64,000 nucleotides of DNA from Bacterioplanoides sp. SCSIO 12839 (GTDB taxonomy: Bacteria; Pseudomonadota; Gammaproteobacteria; Pseudomonadales; Oceanobacteraceae), in assembly GCF_024397975.1 (NCBI RefSeq), contig NZ_CP073745.1, forward strand, positions 2,134,501 through 2,198,500, given 5' to 3'. Under the pieces are notes generated by a model that was not told the origin of the DNA, did not search any database, and saw only the letters and a list, made by a program, of their open reading frames with translations. Positions 33,263 to 41,754 of the stretch are shown piece after piece (position 1 is the first letter of the stretch; every line of letters starts with the position of its first letter). A program made the position numbers and the translations under genes.

Positions 33263-35892
33263 GCCAACCGGGTAATTGCCTTTCGCCAACGGATTAATTG
33301 CAAGGAAGAGATTGACGCTACCTCCTGCCAATCGTCCCCCACCTGCTGTTGGATATCTCTGAGTAAAGCTTCAGCCGCAGGAGTGGATTGTTGCTGTAAC
33401 CACTGAAACCAGGCCAGGTCGTTATAGCCACGCATCAGCTCAAACAAACGCATATCCACATCGGGTAAAGGGCTGCACGGCGTGGGCTGTGGCGGGAAAA
33501 ACTGGTAATCCGCTTCCCGGCCATCGGTCGGATCATAAGGGTTTGCCGTAGGCATCCGGCCATGCCATTGAACATAAGCCTGCGCATCCAAATGCCACAA
33601 CATCAGCCCGGCAGCATGGCGATACTTCGGCATATTGTATAGCCAGACTTTTTTAGATTGAGCCAGCTGCTGAATGTCGTGATGACTGGCTCCAAAGCCG
33701 TGATTAATCAGCAGTAAATCACCGGATTCTGCCAATACAATTTGCTCTGCATGATTTAATTGCAGCGCAGTTTTTAGCGGCGACACCTCGTTTTTTAAAG
33801 TCAAACGTGCATTTTCTGATGTTAAACTTGCAACTTGATTTGCAGAATGCAAACGCTCAGCGTCTCGATGTATCTCATCGTACTGACCTGGCTGAGCTTC
33901 ATCAGCGATCGACCAGTACAGGTCGGTGTGCGTAGGGGGTTGGTTTTGTACGTGGCTTAACTGGCTTTGTATGCGACCTAACTGGCGCTGTACCCCTTCT
34001 GCACTCAGTATCTCTTTCAGGCGTTTATAAGGCGTATAAGCCATCAGATCCTGCTGCGGGTAGAAACGCTGGTAAAGTGCCAATTGCTGCTGCCAAAACG
34101 CCAGGTTATCCGTGGTCGGTGTCACCAGTGGTGGTGCCAGTGCTTTCAGCCCGGTTTTCTGCAAGAACCTGAGATCACAATAGGTTTGTGCCAGACGATA
34201 TGGGCGGAACTCCTCAAACCAGTTCAGCGCTGGGTTATCATCCAGATAAATACCGACGCTTTTGCCAGCATAGTCCAGGGTCATCGGTAGGCGTTGCAAC
34301 GTATGCTCTGCAATGACCTCAAACTGCCCTGAATCAGAATCTGGCTGATGTACAAAACGGATACGGTGTTTCGTTGCTGCTCGATCGCTTGCGAGCCCAT
34401 CAGCAGATACGTTGTTATCCGGATAAAAAAAGGCGTGCAGCAGATATTGTCCGGCCGCGTAACGGGCCTTGGCCGATTTCAGGTGCCGTATATCTTTAAA
34501 CAGTTTTAACTGGCTGCCCTCTCGATACCACCTGGCCTTGGCAATACGAAGCTCAGAGCGAAACCCCGGAATATCCGCCTGTAACTGCACGTTTTTCAAC
34601 TCTGTTTCTTTCAACACTGCTTCGCTATCAATAAAATAACGAATCACAAATGGCTGATTACTCGCGACCCGCTCTGGGTTGGTTAACGCAACCTGCTGCA
34701 ACGATGCTGGCAAAGCCGGTTCAACATGCCAGTGTTGCTGGAAATATTCACGGCGGCGCTGGTCAATCATGGCTAACAGGTCGCCATGACTTTCATTGGC
34801 TATAACCGTATTTTCAAGCGGCTGCAGCACCAATCCCGCGATATAACGCTCAACTGGAGCATCTCCCAAAAAACGAATATCAATCGACGACTGGCCACTC
34901 AAGTCCAGCGAAATTTGCTGTTTTAAACCCCGCTTGGCCACAATATCCTGCCAGGGAGATGTAACCGCCGTTTGCTCGTAAAACGATAAATACTGCTGCT
35001 GATACCAGTCTTTAGCACGCGGTTTTGAAGAAAGCTGTCCATCGTAATGCAGGCCATTAATTTCCATATCCAGATTGTGCTGTCGTGGTAGGTTTTCCCA
35101 CTCTCCCACGTCTTCCCGAAACAGAGTTAATTGCCAGAAACGACCCGCAGACAACATATCAGCCGTTACCGGAATGGTGAGCGAATCAATCCCGGCAATG
35201 CCATCTTGTAACCAAGGCTCTGGGCCTGGACGATTGACTCCACGCAGTATTCCTTTCAGCTCAATACGCGACTGCAATTGCGGATTATTCTGCACCGGTG
35301 TCATAGTCATTGTTCCAGGTAATACCGGACTATCGGTGGTACCAAAATCCACCACCAAACTGCTCGATTGTGCTTGTGCGATAGGTTCAAGAGTACGCAC
35401 CACAACCTGTGTTAGCTGTATATCTAAGGGCGCCGTTACGTGTCGTTCAGAGGATGGTTTTCCGTAAAACATCATCACTTGTTGCAAAGAATCCAGCTGC
35501 AGTCTCCGCCCCCCTGATGCCTGTAACCGGGCCAGGTCAAACTGCAGATTAAATGCACCCGGAGCCAGAATCCGTTCGAAGTTTGCCCGAGTGAAATAGT
35601 CCTGACTTTGGGCATCATCCAGCCTCACAACAGCCAACACAGGTATATCGTTAGGGTTGATTCCCCGTATTTCTAATAACGGTTGCTGGGATGTTTGCAG
35701 CTGTTTCAGTCGTAGAGATGACAGTGACTTTTGCCACGGTAACGGCTCTGCCATGCGGTTGTTGAACGAAGCCGGTAACAACTCAGTGACTTCAGTACTG
35801 TCGGCTCGCGCCCCACTGGTGTTCAACACCGCAGCGGTCCACAGCAAGGCCAAAGCCAGACATCTAATTAGATAACGGTATAATTTCTTCAT
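33253..35892 (-). CDS. Large secreted protein of the exopolysaccharide cluster
   Basis: This 879-residue protein has a cleavable signal peptide (residues 1-31, ending SGARA). The N-terminal half is beta-rich and without a domain I recognise. The C-terminal third resembles glycoside-hydrolase-like DUF4091 proteins: the pattern LYNMPKYRHAAGLMLWHLDA, then TANPYD, YQFFPPQPTPC and DVDMRLFELMRGYNDLAWFQ matches the W..NPY...DG..F(Y/F)P...R...LR.G..DYE layout. A periplasmic or secreted polysaccharide-modifying role is inferred. It sits between glycosyltransferase genes on the same strand. Confidence 0.6.
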   Translation of the reverse strand: MKKLYRYLIRCLALALLWTAAVLNTSGARADSTEVTELLPASFNNRMAEPLPWQKSLSSLRLKQLQTSQQPLLEIRGINPNDIPVLAVVRLDDAQSQDYFTRANFERILAPGAFNLQFDLARLQASGGRRLQLDSLQQVMMFYGKPSSERHVTAPLDIQLTQVVVRTLEPIAQAQSSSLVVDFGTTDSPVLPGTMTMTPVQNNPQLQSRIELKGILRGVNRPGPEPWLQDGIAGIDSLTIPVTADMLSAGRFWQLTLFREDVGEWENLPRQHNLDMEINGLHYDGQLSSKPRAKDWYQQQYLSFYEQTAVTSPWQDIVAKRGLKQQISLDLSGQSSIDIRFLGDAPVERYIAGLVLQPLENTVIANESHGDLLAMIDQRRREYFQQHWHVEPALPASLQQVALTNPERVASNQPFVIRYFIDSEAVLKETELKNVQLQADIPGFRSELRIAKARWYREGSQLKLFKDIRHLKSAKARYAAGQYLLHAFFYPDNNVSADGLASDRAATKHRIRFVHQPDSDSGQFEVIAEHTLQRLPMTLDYAGKSVGIYLDDNPALNWFEEFRPYRLAQTYCDLRFLQKTGLKALAPPLVTPTTDNLAFWQQQLALYQRFYPQQDLMAYTPYKRLKEILSAEGVQRQLGRIQSQLSHVQNQPPTHTDLYWSIADEAQPGQYDEIHRDAERLHSANQVASLTSENARLTLKNEVSPLKTALQLNHAEQIVLAESGDLLLINHGFGASHHDIQQLAQSKKVWLYNMPKYRHAAGLMLWHLDAQAYVQWHGRMPTANPYDPTDGREADYQFFPPQPTPCSPLPDVDMRLFELMRGYNDLAWFQWLQQQSTPAAEALLRDIQQQVGDDWQEVASISSLQLIRWRKAITRLALN

Positions 35893-35927
35893 ATTTCAAC
35901 CCTAACTCATCACCTAAAACCAGCACC

Positions 35928-37298
35928 TCAAACCAGTGCCATACGGCGTTGCACTTCGTTGTAGATGGTCAGCGCGCGATTGCGCCAGCTCTGGTTGTGC
36001 ACTTGAGCCATACGATGCTGAGTATTGGTGCGCATGCGATCCACGTCTTGCCAGCTAGAAACCACATCCACAAACGACAGTCCGGCTTTGTTCAGCACCA
36101 GGTCGTCGACCACGGGTAAATCCGCAGCCGCTCGTACGATGTATTCGGCAAATTGTTTCGCGCGTTGCTGCTCGCTAACCTCAGGCAAAACAAACGCCTG
36201 CTGCTCTACTACATGAACACATTGGCGATAGGGTTCTAATGCCGGAAAATCGGTTGCCACCACCGGCTTACCACAGGCCAGGTACTCCCGTAGCTTTAAT
36301 GGGTTGCAGGCGCGGATTTGTTCGTTATCCAAAAACGGTAATAACGACACCTGCCAGTGATGCACGTATTCCGGTAATTGCTGGTGACTTTTTTCACCGA
36401 GAAAATGAATATTGCTCTGCCCTTTTAATAAGCTCACATCGCAGCACACCTTGCCGATCAAAACGAATTGCCAGTGTGGTAATTGTTTTGCGGCACTTAA
36501 TAACAGTGGTTGATCTAACCAGCTACTGATGCTGCCATAGAAACCAGCAATCGGGCCGCTTGACGGTAAATCGGTCGGACGAACCGGTTCGCCATCGCGA
36601 CTGTTAATGCCACACGGTGCTTCATAAAAATATTCGGCCACGCCATGAGGAACATATAATGTTTTTTCTGCCGGGAATTTTTGTGCCAACGCTTCACTGG
36701 CAACCACGATTAAATCCACCTCGTTGACCAGCTCAGCTTCCAGCTTGGCCATCACCTCGTGATCCACACCAGCAAGGGCTGAAAAATCATCGCCGCAATA
36801 ATAAATACTGAAGCAGTCGTTCATTTTTCCCAGCATGTTGGCGGCACTGGGTAATGACACCCATAAAATTGTGTCTTTGTTTTTTAAATCGCGACGACGT
36901 GAAAAAATCCGCTGGCGTAATAATTTCTGATTTAACCAACGTACCAAACGATTGCCATGAAATGGCAACGCCAGTGGATCGATCACTGTCGGCTGCCAGT
37001 CTTTAGGTGGGCGCTTTTCCAGTGGATCACAGCACTCGACGGATTGAACAGGTTTCATCTCGTTATCTGGACAAACAAGGGCCAAGCCTTTTTTGATCAT
37101 CCGAAACAGATCATTTTTATTGAATTTCGGTGATCGCAAACCAATGGAATTAACCCAGGTGATGTCGTGTAATTTTGACAATTCACGTGCCAGGTGCTGA
37201 GTGCTGCTGGGATGTGCATCCCAGTCTTCGCCAAAAATCACCATAGGTAGCCTTTCGGCCTGAGATGTATTGGCCTGATGTGTATCCGCCTGCTTCAT
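35928..37298 (-). CDS. GT-B glycosyltransferase
   Basis: This 456-residue cytosolic protein has a GT-B fold of the TuaH/GT1-like type. The N-terminal domain begins MVIFGEDWDAHPSSTQHLA. The acceptor-side segment IYYCGDDFSALAGVD and the donor-side stretch SLLPFLDNEQIRACNPLKL followed by EYLACGKPVVATDFP are typical of exopolysaccharide glycosyltransferases. Its start overlaps the stop of the acetyltransferase gene by four bases (ATGA). The donor and acceptor are not predictable. Confidence 0.87.
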   Translation of the reverse strand: MKQADTHQANTSQAERLPMVIFGEDWDAHPSSTQHLARELSKLHDITWVNSIGLRSPKFNKNDLFRMIKKGLALVCPDNEMKPVQSVECCDPLEKRPPKDWQPTVIDPLALPFHGNRLVRWLNQKLLRQRIFSRRRDLKNKDTILWVSLPSAANMLGKMNDCFSIYYCGDDFSALAGVDHEVMAKLEAELVNEVDLIVVASEALAQKFPAEKTLYVPHGVAEYFYEAPCGINSRDGEPVRPTDLPSSGPIAGFYGSISSWLDQPLLLSAAKQLPHWQFVLIGKVCCDVSLLKGQSNIHFLGEKSHQQLPEYVHHWQVSLLPFLDNEQIRACNPLKLREYLACGKPVVATDFPALEPYRQCVHVVEQQAFVLPEVSEQQRAKQFAEYIVRAAADLPVVDDLVLNKAGLSFVDVVSSWQDVDRMRTNTQHRMAQVHNQSWRNRALTIYNEVQRRMALV

Positions 37299-38032
37299 GC
37301 TGCCATCTCCTGTTTTGCCTTACCGTTAATGTGTTTTAAAACCCGGGCAGGCACGCCACCCGCCACGACTCCGGCGGGTAAATCCTGAGTGACCACACTG
37401 CCTGCGGCAACAACGGTGCCTTTACCGATGGTCACGCCCGCCATCACGGTCACCCCCGTGGCTAACCACACATCCTCTTCGAGAATAATGTCACCAACCT
37501 GTTCATCGGTTTCTGGCAGGCCTTGAGCACGGGCAACCGGATCGAGCGGATGGCCGGGGAATCCAGCCAAAAATACTTTTCCTGCCAGACGCACGTTATT
37601 ACCGAGAACGATTTTTCGACCAACAGCGAGTGTATTTTGCCAGCCCACATCAACGTTATTGCCGATGATTAATTCAGGGGTTTCAGCGGCACACGAGCGA
37701 CCACATAAAGTTGAAATACCCGACATACGAACGTTATCGCCGAGCATAATCGTCAGGTTGCCCATTACCAAAGGCATGCCACTGTATAAATAAAAGCGGT
37801 TGCCATAGTTCTGTAAACGGCTTTTAAACAGCGGTGTCCAATACAGGATACGTATCAGATTTTCCCAACTGTTTTTAACCTGAAGGTGTAACCAATACAG
37901 CGGTTTATGAATCAGCAAAATACTGGGAACCTGAAAAAAACGGATCGCATTAATCGCTGACATACAGGCTTTGGCAATGGGTGATGGTGATTTTTTTAAC
38001 CATTGTTTAACGTCATTTTTAACGCGTTGCAT
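37295..38032 (-). CDS. Hexapeptide-repeat acyltransferase
   Basis: This 245-residue protein has a left-handed beta-helix built from hexapeptide repeats in the C-terminal half (PELIIGNNVDVGWQNTLAVG, KIVLGNNVRLAGKVFLAG, then DVWLATGVTVMAGVTIGKGT). It ends with AGGVPARVLKHI, the classic tail of LbetaH O-acetyltransferases. It probably acetylates a sugar of the exopolysaccharide. It is the first gene of the minus-strand cluster and has a GGAGATG-type ribosome-binding site. Confidence 0.88.
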   Translation of the reverse strand: MQRVKNDVKQWLKKSPSPIAKACMSAINAIRFFQVPSILLIHKPLYWLHLQVKNSWENLIRILYWTPLFKSRLQNYGNRFYLYSGMPLVMGNLTIMLGDNVRMSGISTLCGRSCAAETPELIIGNNVDVGWQNTLAVGRKIVLGNNVRLAGKVFLAGFPGHPLDPVARAQGLPETDEQVGDIILEEDVWLATGVTVMAGVTIGKGTVVAAGSVVTQDLPAGVVAGGVPARVLKHINGKAKQEMAA

Positions 38033-38114
38033 AAGATCATCTCCAGTTAAAGTGACCAGGCCAGATGAGTCCCCGGTCTTAAATATTTCTTTTTCTGTTT
38101 TTCGATTCTTTGAT

Positions 38115-38151
38115 GCAGATATTCAGCGAAAGTAACTCACTGAATATCTGC
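38115..38151. other. Perfect 12-bp hairpin between glmS and the EPS cluster
   Basis: GCAGATATTCAG (38115-38126) pairs with CTGAATATCTGC (38140-38151) around a 13-base loop. It lies after the glmS stop, in front of the acyltransferase gene. There is no T-tract on either strand, so a classical intrinsic terminator is doubtful; processing or mRNA 3'-end protection is possible. Confidence 0.55.
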
Positions 38152-38173
38152 GGTGGAGAAAGGCATCATGGAT

Positions 38174-40006
38174 TTATTCCACCGTGACCGATTTGGCTAA
38201 ATTACGTGGCTGATCGACATCAGTGCCACGAATAACGGCAGTGTGATACGCCAATAATTGCACTGGAATCGAATACAGAATCGGATGCAGAGAGGCACTG
38301 GCGGTGGGCATTTCAATCACCGCATCGGCTTTATCTTTGCCGTCTTTATTCAGCGAGCAGCAGTGGTCAATGCCTCGCTTGTCGCTGATCAGAATGACCT
38401 TGGCACCACGGGCACGTACTTCCTGCAGGTTTGAGATGGTTTTCTCAAACAACTCATCGTACGGCGCTAACACCACCACTGGCATGTGCTCATCAATCAG
38501 AGCAATCGGACCGTGTTTCAGTTCACCGGCAGCATAACCTTCGGCGTGAATGTAGGAGATTTCTTTTAATTTTAAGGCGCCTTCTAAGGCAATCGGATAG
38601 CACTGACCCCGTCCTAAAAAGATGGTACTGCTGGCTTGCTCAAGCACTTTCGCCACATCACGGATATTGGCTTCGTGTTGCAGTGCCGTGGCAATACACT
38701 GAGGTACTTCGCCCAGCATCGACATCAGTGCATTCAATTCCACCAGATCCTGACTTTTACGTTGCTGCGCTGCTTTCACCGCCAGGCGAATCAATACGGT
38801 TAACTGCGAAGTAAAGGCCTTGGTAGACGCAACCCCGATTTCAGGGCCACACAAGGTGCGGTAAACAAAGTCCGATTCACGCGCAATCGAGCTGTTGGGA
38901 ACGTTCACAATCGACAAGCAATACTGGCCACCTTCTTTGGCGTAGCGCAGTGCCGCTAAGGTGTCAGCGGTTTCACCACTCTGCGATACAAACAGACAGC
39001 CACCGCGCTTCATCAGAGGCGGTTGGCGGTAACGGAATTCAGACGCGAGATCGACTTCCACCGGCAGTTGCGCCAGCTTCTCAAACCAGTATTTCGCCAC
39101 CATGGCGGCGTAATAACTGGTACCACAGGCAATGATGCTCAGACGGTCGATGTCGGCAAAATCCATCTCGGGTGCGGCCGACAAACTCAGTTGATTCAGA
39201 CCATCCAGCGTGCGTTGAACTGCGACCGTTTGTTCGTGAATCTCTTTATGCATAAAGTGATCATGACCTTCTTTGCTGACCGCTTCATTGCTGTGTTCGA
39301 TACGGGTACGCTGACGATTAACGACATCCATATGTTTGTCGAAGATAAAAATATCGTTGGCTTCGACCAGTGCCAGATCCCCCTCCTCCAGATAAATCAC
39401 CTCATCGGCCATCAGGCTGGCGGCAACCGCATCTGAGGCAATAAACGCAGAATGCTGATTAAATCCCACCACCAGCGGGCTACCGCGTCGTGCCGCGATA
39501 ATCTGGCCGTCTTTGCCGTTGAATAGTGCGCCAATCGCATAGGTGCCACGCACCCGGCTTAATGCTCGTTTGGTAGCAATCAAAGGCTTATAACCCTGCG
39601 CCAGATAATCGCTGATCAGCATTGGCAACACTTCGCTGTCAGTGTCGCTGGAGAACACATGGCCTTTTTTCTCCAGCTCGATACGCAGCTCCTGATAGTT
39701 TTCGATAATGCCGTTATGTACCAAAGCCACGTCATCGGTCATATGTGGGTGAGCATTAATGGTGGTGGGCTCACCGTGAGTAGCCCAGCGGGTATGAGCA
39801 ATACCGGTACTGCCTGGCAGCGGATGCTGCTGTAAGGCGTTTTCCAGATTATTTAACTTGCCGTTGGCACGGCAGCAATCAATCACATTGTTATCAATGG
39901 TGGCGATACCGGCGGAATCGTATCCGCGATACTCCAACGCCTTTAAGCCACTTAATAGTGTTTGTGCTGCCTTGTGGTCATTTACCACTCCAAATATTCC
40001 GCACAT
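38174..40006 (-). CDS. glmS: Glutamine-fructose-6-phosphate transaminase (isomerizing)
   Basis: This 610-residue enzyme makes glucosamine-6-phosphate from fructose-6-phosphate and glutamine, the first step toward UDP-GlcNAc. It begins MCGIFGVVNDHKAAQTLL, with the nucleophilic Cys2 of the N-terminal class II glutamine amidotransferase. Two SIS isomerase domains follow (IACGTSYYAA, FVSQSGETADTL, then STIFLGRGQCYPIALEGALK) and the C-terminus is RNLAKSVTVE. Length and motifs are complete. In gammaproteobacteria glmS mRNA is often controlled by GlmZ-type small RNAs; none is visible here. It is placed next to the polysaccharide genes, which fits precursor supply. Confidence 0.97.
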   Translation of the reverse strand: MCGIFGVVNDHKAAQTLLSGLKALEYRGYDSAGIATIDNNVIDCCRANGKLNNLENALQQHPLPGSTGIAHTRWATHGEPTTINAHPHMTDDVALVHNGIIENYQELRIELEKKGHVFSSDTDSEVLPMLISDYLAQGYKPLIATKRALSRVRGTYAIGALFNGKDGQIIAARRGSPLVVGFNQHSAFIASDAVAASLMADEVIYLEEGDLALVEANDIFIFDKHMDVVNRQRTRIEHSNEAVSKEGHDHFMHKEIHEQTVAVQRTLDGLNQLSLSAAPEMDFADIDRLSIIACGTSYYAAMVAKYWFEKLAQLPVEVDLASEFRYRQPPLMKRGGCLFVSQSGETADTLAALRYAKEGGQYCLSIVNVPNSSIARESDFVYRTLCGPEIGVASTKAFTSQLTVLIRLAVKAAQQRKSQDLVELNALMSMLGEVPQCIATALQHEANIRDVAKVLEQASSTIFLGRGQCYPIALEGALKLKEISYIHAEGYAAGELKHGPIALIDEHMPVVVLAPYDELFEKTISNLQEVRARGAKVILISDKRGIDHCCSLNKDGKDKADAVIEMPTASASLHPILYSIPVQLLAYHTAVIRGTDVDQPRNLAKSVTVE

Positions 40007-40169
40007 AAGATCACCCTCACTGTCGGTTTCTATCTTTTCGTTTTGTTTAAGGGTGTTAGCGATAACCGGGCCAGAACCTGATTAACGTCTCAAACTATTG
40101 ATTTAATTACATTTATTTCGAAAAAACCTGGAGAAAGAACAGGTTTTCGAGTGGCGCCACGCAAGGTGA

Positions 40170-40186
40170 TTTGCGTTTTGCAAAGC
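40170..40186 (-). promoter_or_regulatory. TTGCAAAACGCAA motif in the glmS/peptidase intergenic region
   Basis: Read on the minus strand the sequence is CTTTGCAAAACGCAAAT, closely matching the motif upstream of the EPS lipoprotein. It lies about 65 bp upstream of the secreted peptidase-like gene and 165 bp upstream of glmS. The rest of this 244-bp divergent region holds a possible hairpin AAACCTG/CAGGTTT (40128-40147) and nothing else I can name. Confidence 0.4.
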
Positions 40187-40250
40187 GATTTGAAACATTG
40201 GTAATTATTCGGGCTCTAACAGCCTGAAAACTAGATGGGGACTATTGGTT

Positions 40251-41150
40251 ATGACGCGATCGAGCACAATTCTGTCTCAGGCCTTATCGTTGGCTCTATT
40301 GTGGATAGCTTGTTTGGCACCTGCTCAAGCCAAGCCTTCACTGGTGTGGCAATGGCAGCATCATTTCTCGGCTCAGGAACGGCAAGTCATCCGCCAGTGG
40401 TTAACCGAAGTACACGATTCCATCACGGATTTGTATGGCGAGCTCCCCTTCCCAATCTATTTAAAGTTATATCGAGTGGACCGTCATACCGATGACGATA
40501 TGGGTGAGCCGGTTCCCTGGGCCAGAACCCGGCGTCAGGCCAACCGGCAATCGCTGGAGTTTTATATTGATACCCGTTATTCGCTGGATGATTTACGTCG
40601 CGACTGGACGGCTCCGCACGAATTTTCTCATCTGATTTTTCCTTATCTGGGTGAAAAAGACGCTTGGTTAGCGGAAGGTTTTGCCAGCTATCTGCAATAT
40701 CAGGTAATGAAAAAGATGGGCGTTATTGACGGCTATACCCACCAGCAACGACTGATCAAACAAATTCAGAAAGCTGAAAAAAATTACGCCATCAGCCCGG
40801 CGTTGCGCAGTTTTCGGCAAAGCGAGTTGCCCGCTTTTTCGGAGGTAACACCGGTGCTACGACTGTATGGCGACCACCCTACTATGTACTGGGGTGGTGC
40901 CGTGTTCTTTTTACAGGTGGATGCACAACTTCAGGGAAAAGGCGGATTACAATCTGTGTTAACACGCTATCTCAAGTGCTGCCGAACCTTGTCTTATCCG
41001 GATGATTCTGAGCAAACCACACAGCAACTATTAGATACGTTGGATCGCATATCTTTTAGCCAGACTTTTTCAGACACCTATCAGCAGTTTCAGAACAAGG
41101 CAGGCTTCCCGGAATATGAGCCCGCCTTTAACCGTATTTTTAAAAATTAA
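40251..41150 (+). CDS. Secreted gluzincin-like metallopeptidase
   Basis: This 299-residue protein has a signal peptide (about residues 1-26, ending APAQA). A zinc-binding motif HEFSH (in TAPHEFSHLIFPYL) is followed about 20 residues later by WLAEGFASYLQ, whose Glu is the third ligand of M1-like gluzincins. The protein is predicted to be exported and to bind zinc; its substrate is unknown. A TTG six bases upstream would lengthen the frame by two codons, but the ATG at 40251 is preceded by GGGGA. The stop overlaps that of the convergent lipoprotein gene in TTAA. Confidence 0.7.
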   Translation: MTRSSTILSQALSLALLWIACLAPAQAKPSLVWQWQHHFSAQERQVIRQWLTEVHDSITDLYGELPFPIYLKLYRVDRHTDDDMGEPVPWARTRRQANRQSLEFYIDTRYSLDDLRRDWTAPHEFSHLIFPYLGEKDAWLAEGFASYLQYQVMKKMGVIDGYTHQQRLIKQIQKAEKNYAISPALRSFRQSELPAFSEVTPVLRLYGDHPTMYWGGAVFFLQVDAQLQGKGGLQSVLTRYLKCCRTLSYPDDSEQTTQQLLDTLDRISFSQTFSDTYQQFQNKAGFPEYEPAFNRIFKN

Positions 41151-41671
41151 ATACCAACCCGCTCAGCCACAGTCACTTCACGGGTAAGCGGCTCAATCGA
41201 CGTGTCATAAAACCAGACCTGAACCAATACCTTTTCCAGATGCTGCGGCAGGGTTAATGCTTTATTAAATACGCCATTATTCACGGAGCTGCCTAAAATC
41301 CGGCTGTTGTAATTAATCTGCCACTGGTTATTGTCTGCCTGGTGATAGTCTGAATACACCGAAATATAGGCTTTTTGTTGCTGGTACTGCTCCAGATTCA
41401 CCGACAGGTCCATCGCAAATGCGGAGGTAAATGTCAGACCTTCCGGCGCCTCTATCTCAGCCGTGGTTAGCGACGTGACTGAAGGCGTTTCAGGTTCTGG
41501 GATCGACGTTACCGGGGTTGAGGTTTCTGGAGCTGATGGCGGCTGACCTCCATCGCCAGCCGTGGAAGAACCACCCGAACCGCCACCTCCGCAGCCTGCT
41601 AATCCAAGTGACAACACCAGTGATAAACCCAGCCAAAAAAACAATGACATACTCAGTTTTAAGTTTTTCAT
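41147..41671 (-). CDS. Lipoprotein downstream of the LruC protein
   Basis: This 174-residue protein has a lipoprotein signal with lipobox LAGC followed by a glycine-rich linker and a Pro/Thr/Ser-rich segment (STPVTSIPEPETPSV). The C-terminal part is beta-rich (TSAFAMDLSVNLEQYQQQ, WQINYNSRILGSSVNNG) and resembles no domain I know. It lies 83 bp downstream of the LruC-domain gene on the same strand and is probably co-transcribed with it. Its stop codon overlaps the convergent peptidase gene. Confidence 0.7.
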   Translation of the reverse strand: MKNLKLSMSLFFWLGLSLVLSLGLAGCGGGGSGGSSTAGDGGQPPSAPETSTPVTSIPEPETPSVTSLTTAEIEAPEGLTFTSAFAMDLSVNLEQYQQQKAYISVYSDYHQADNNQWQINYNSRILGSSVNNGVFNKALTLPQHLEKVLVQVWFYDTSIEPLTREVTVAERVGI

Positions 41672-41754
41672 AATCGGTTACCTGTTATCTAATGTTTGTT
41701 TAAATCGCATATTGGTAGAAGCGGTTTTTATGGGACTATTTTTATGGGCGATCG

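Noticed and set aside
38007-40250. glmS ribozyme or riboswitch
   Set aside because: The glmS ribozyme is typical of Gram-positive bacteria and its core is not visible upstream of this glmS; only simple hairpins are seen.
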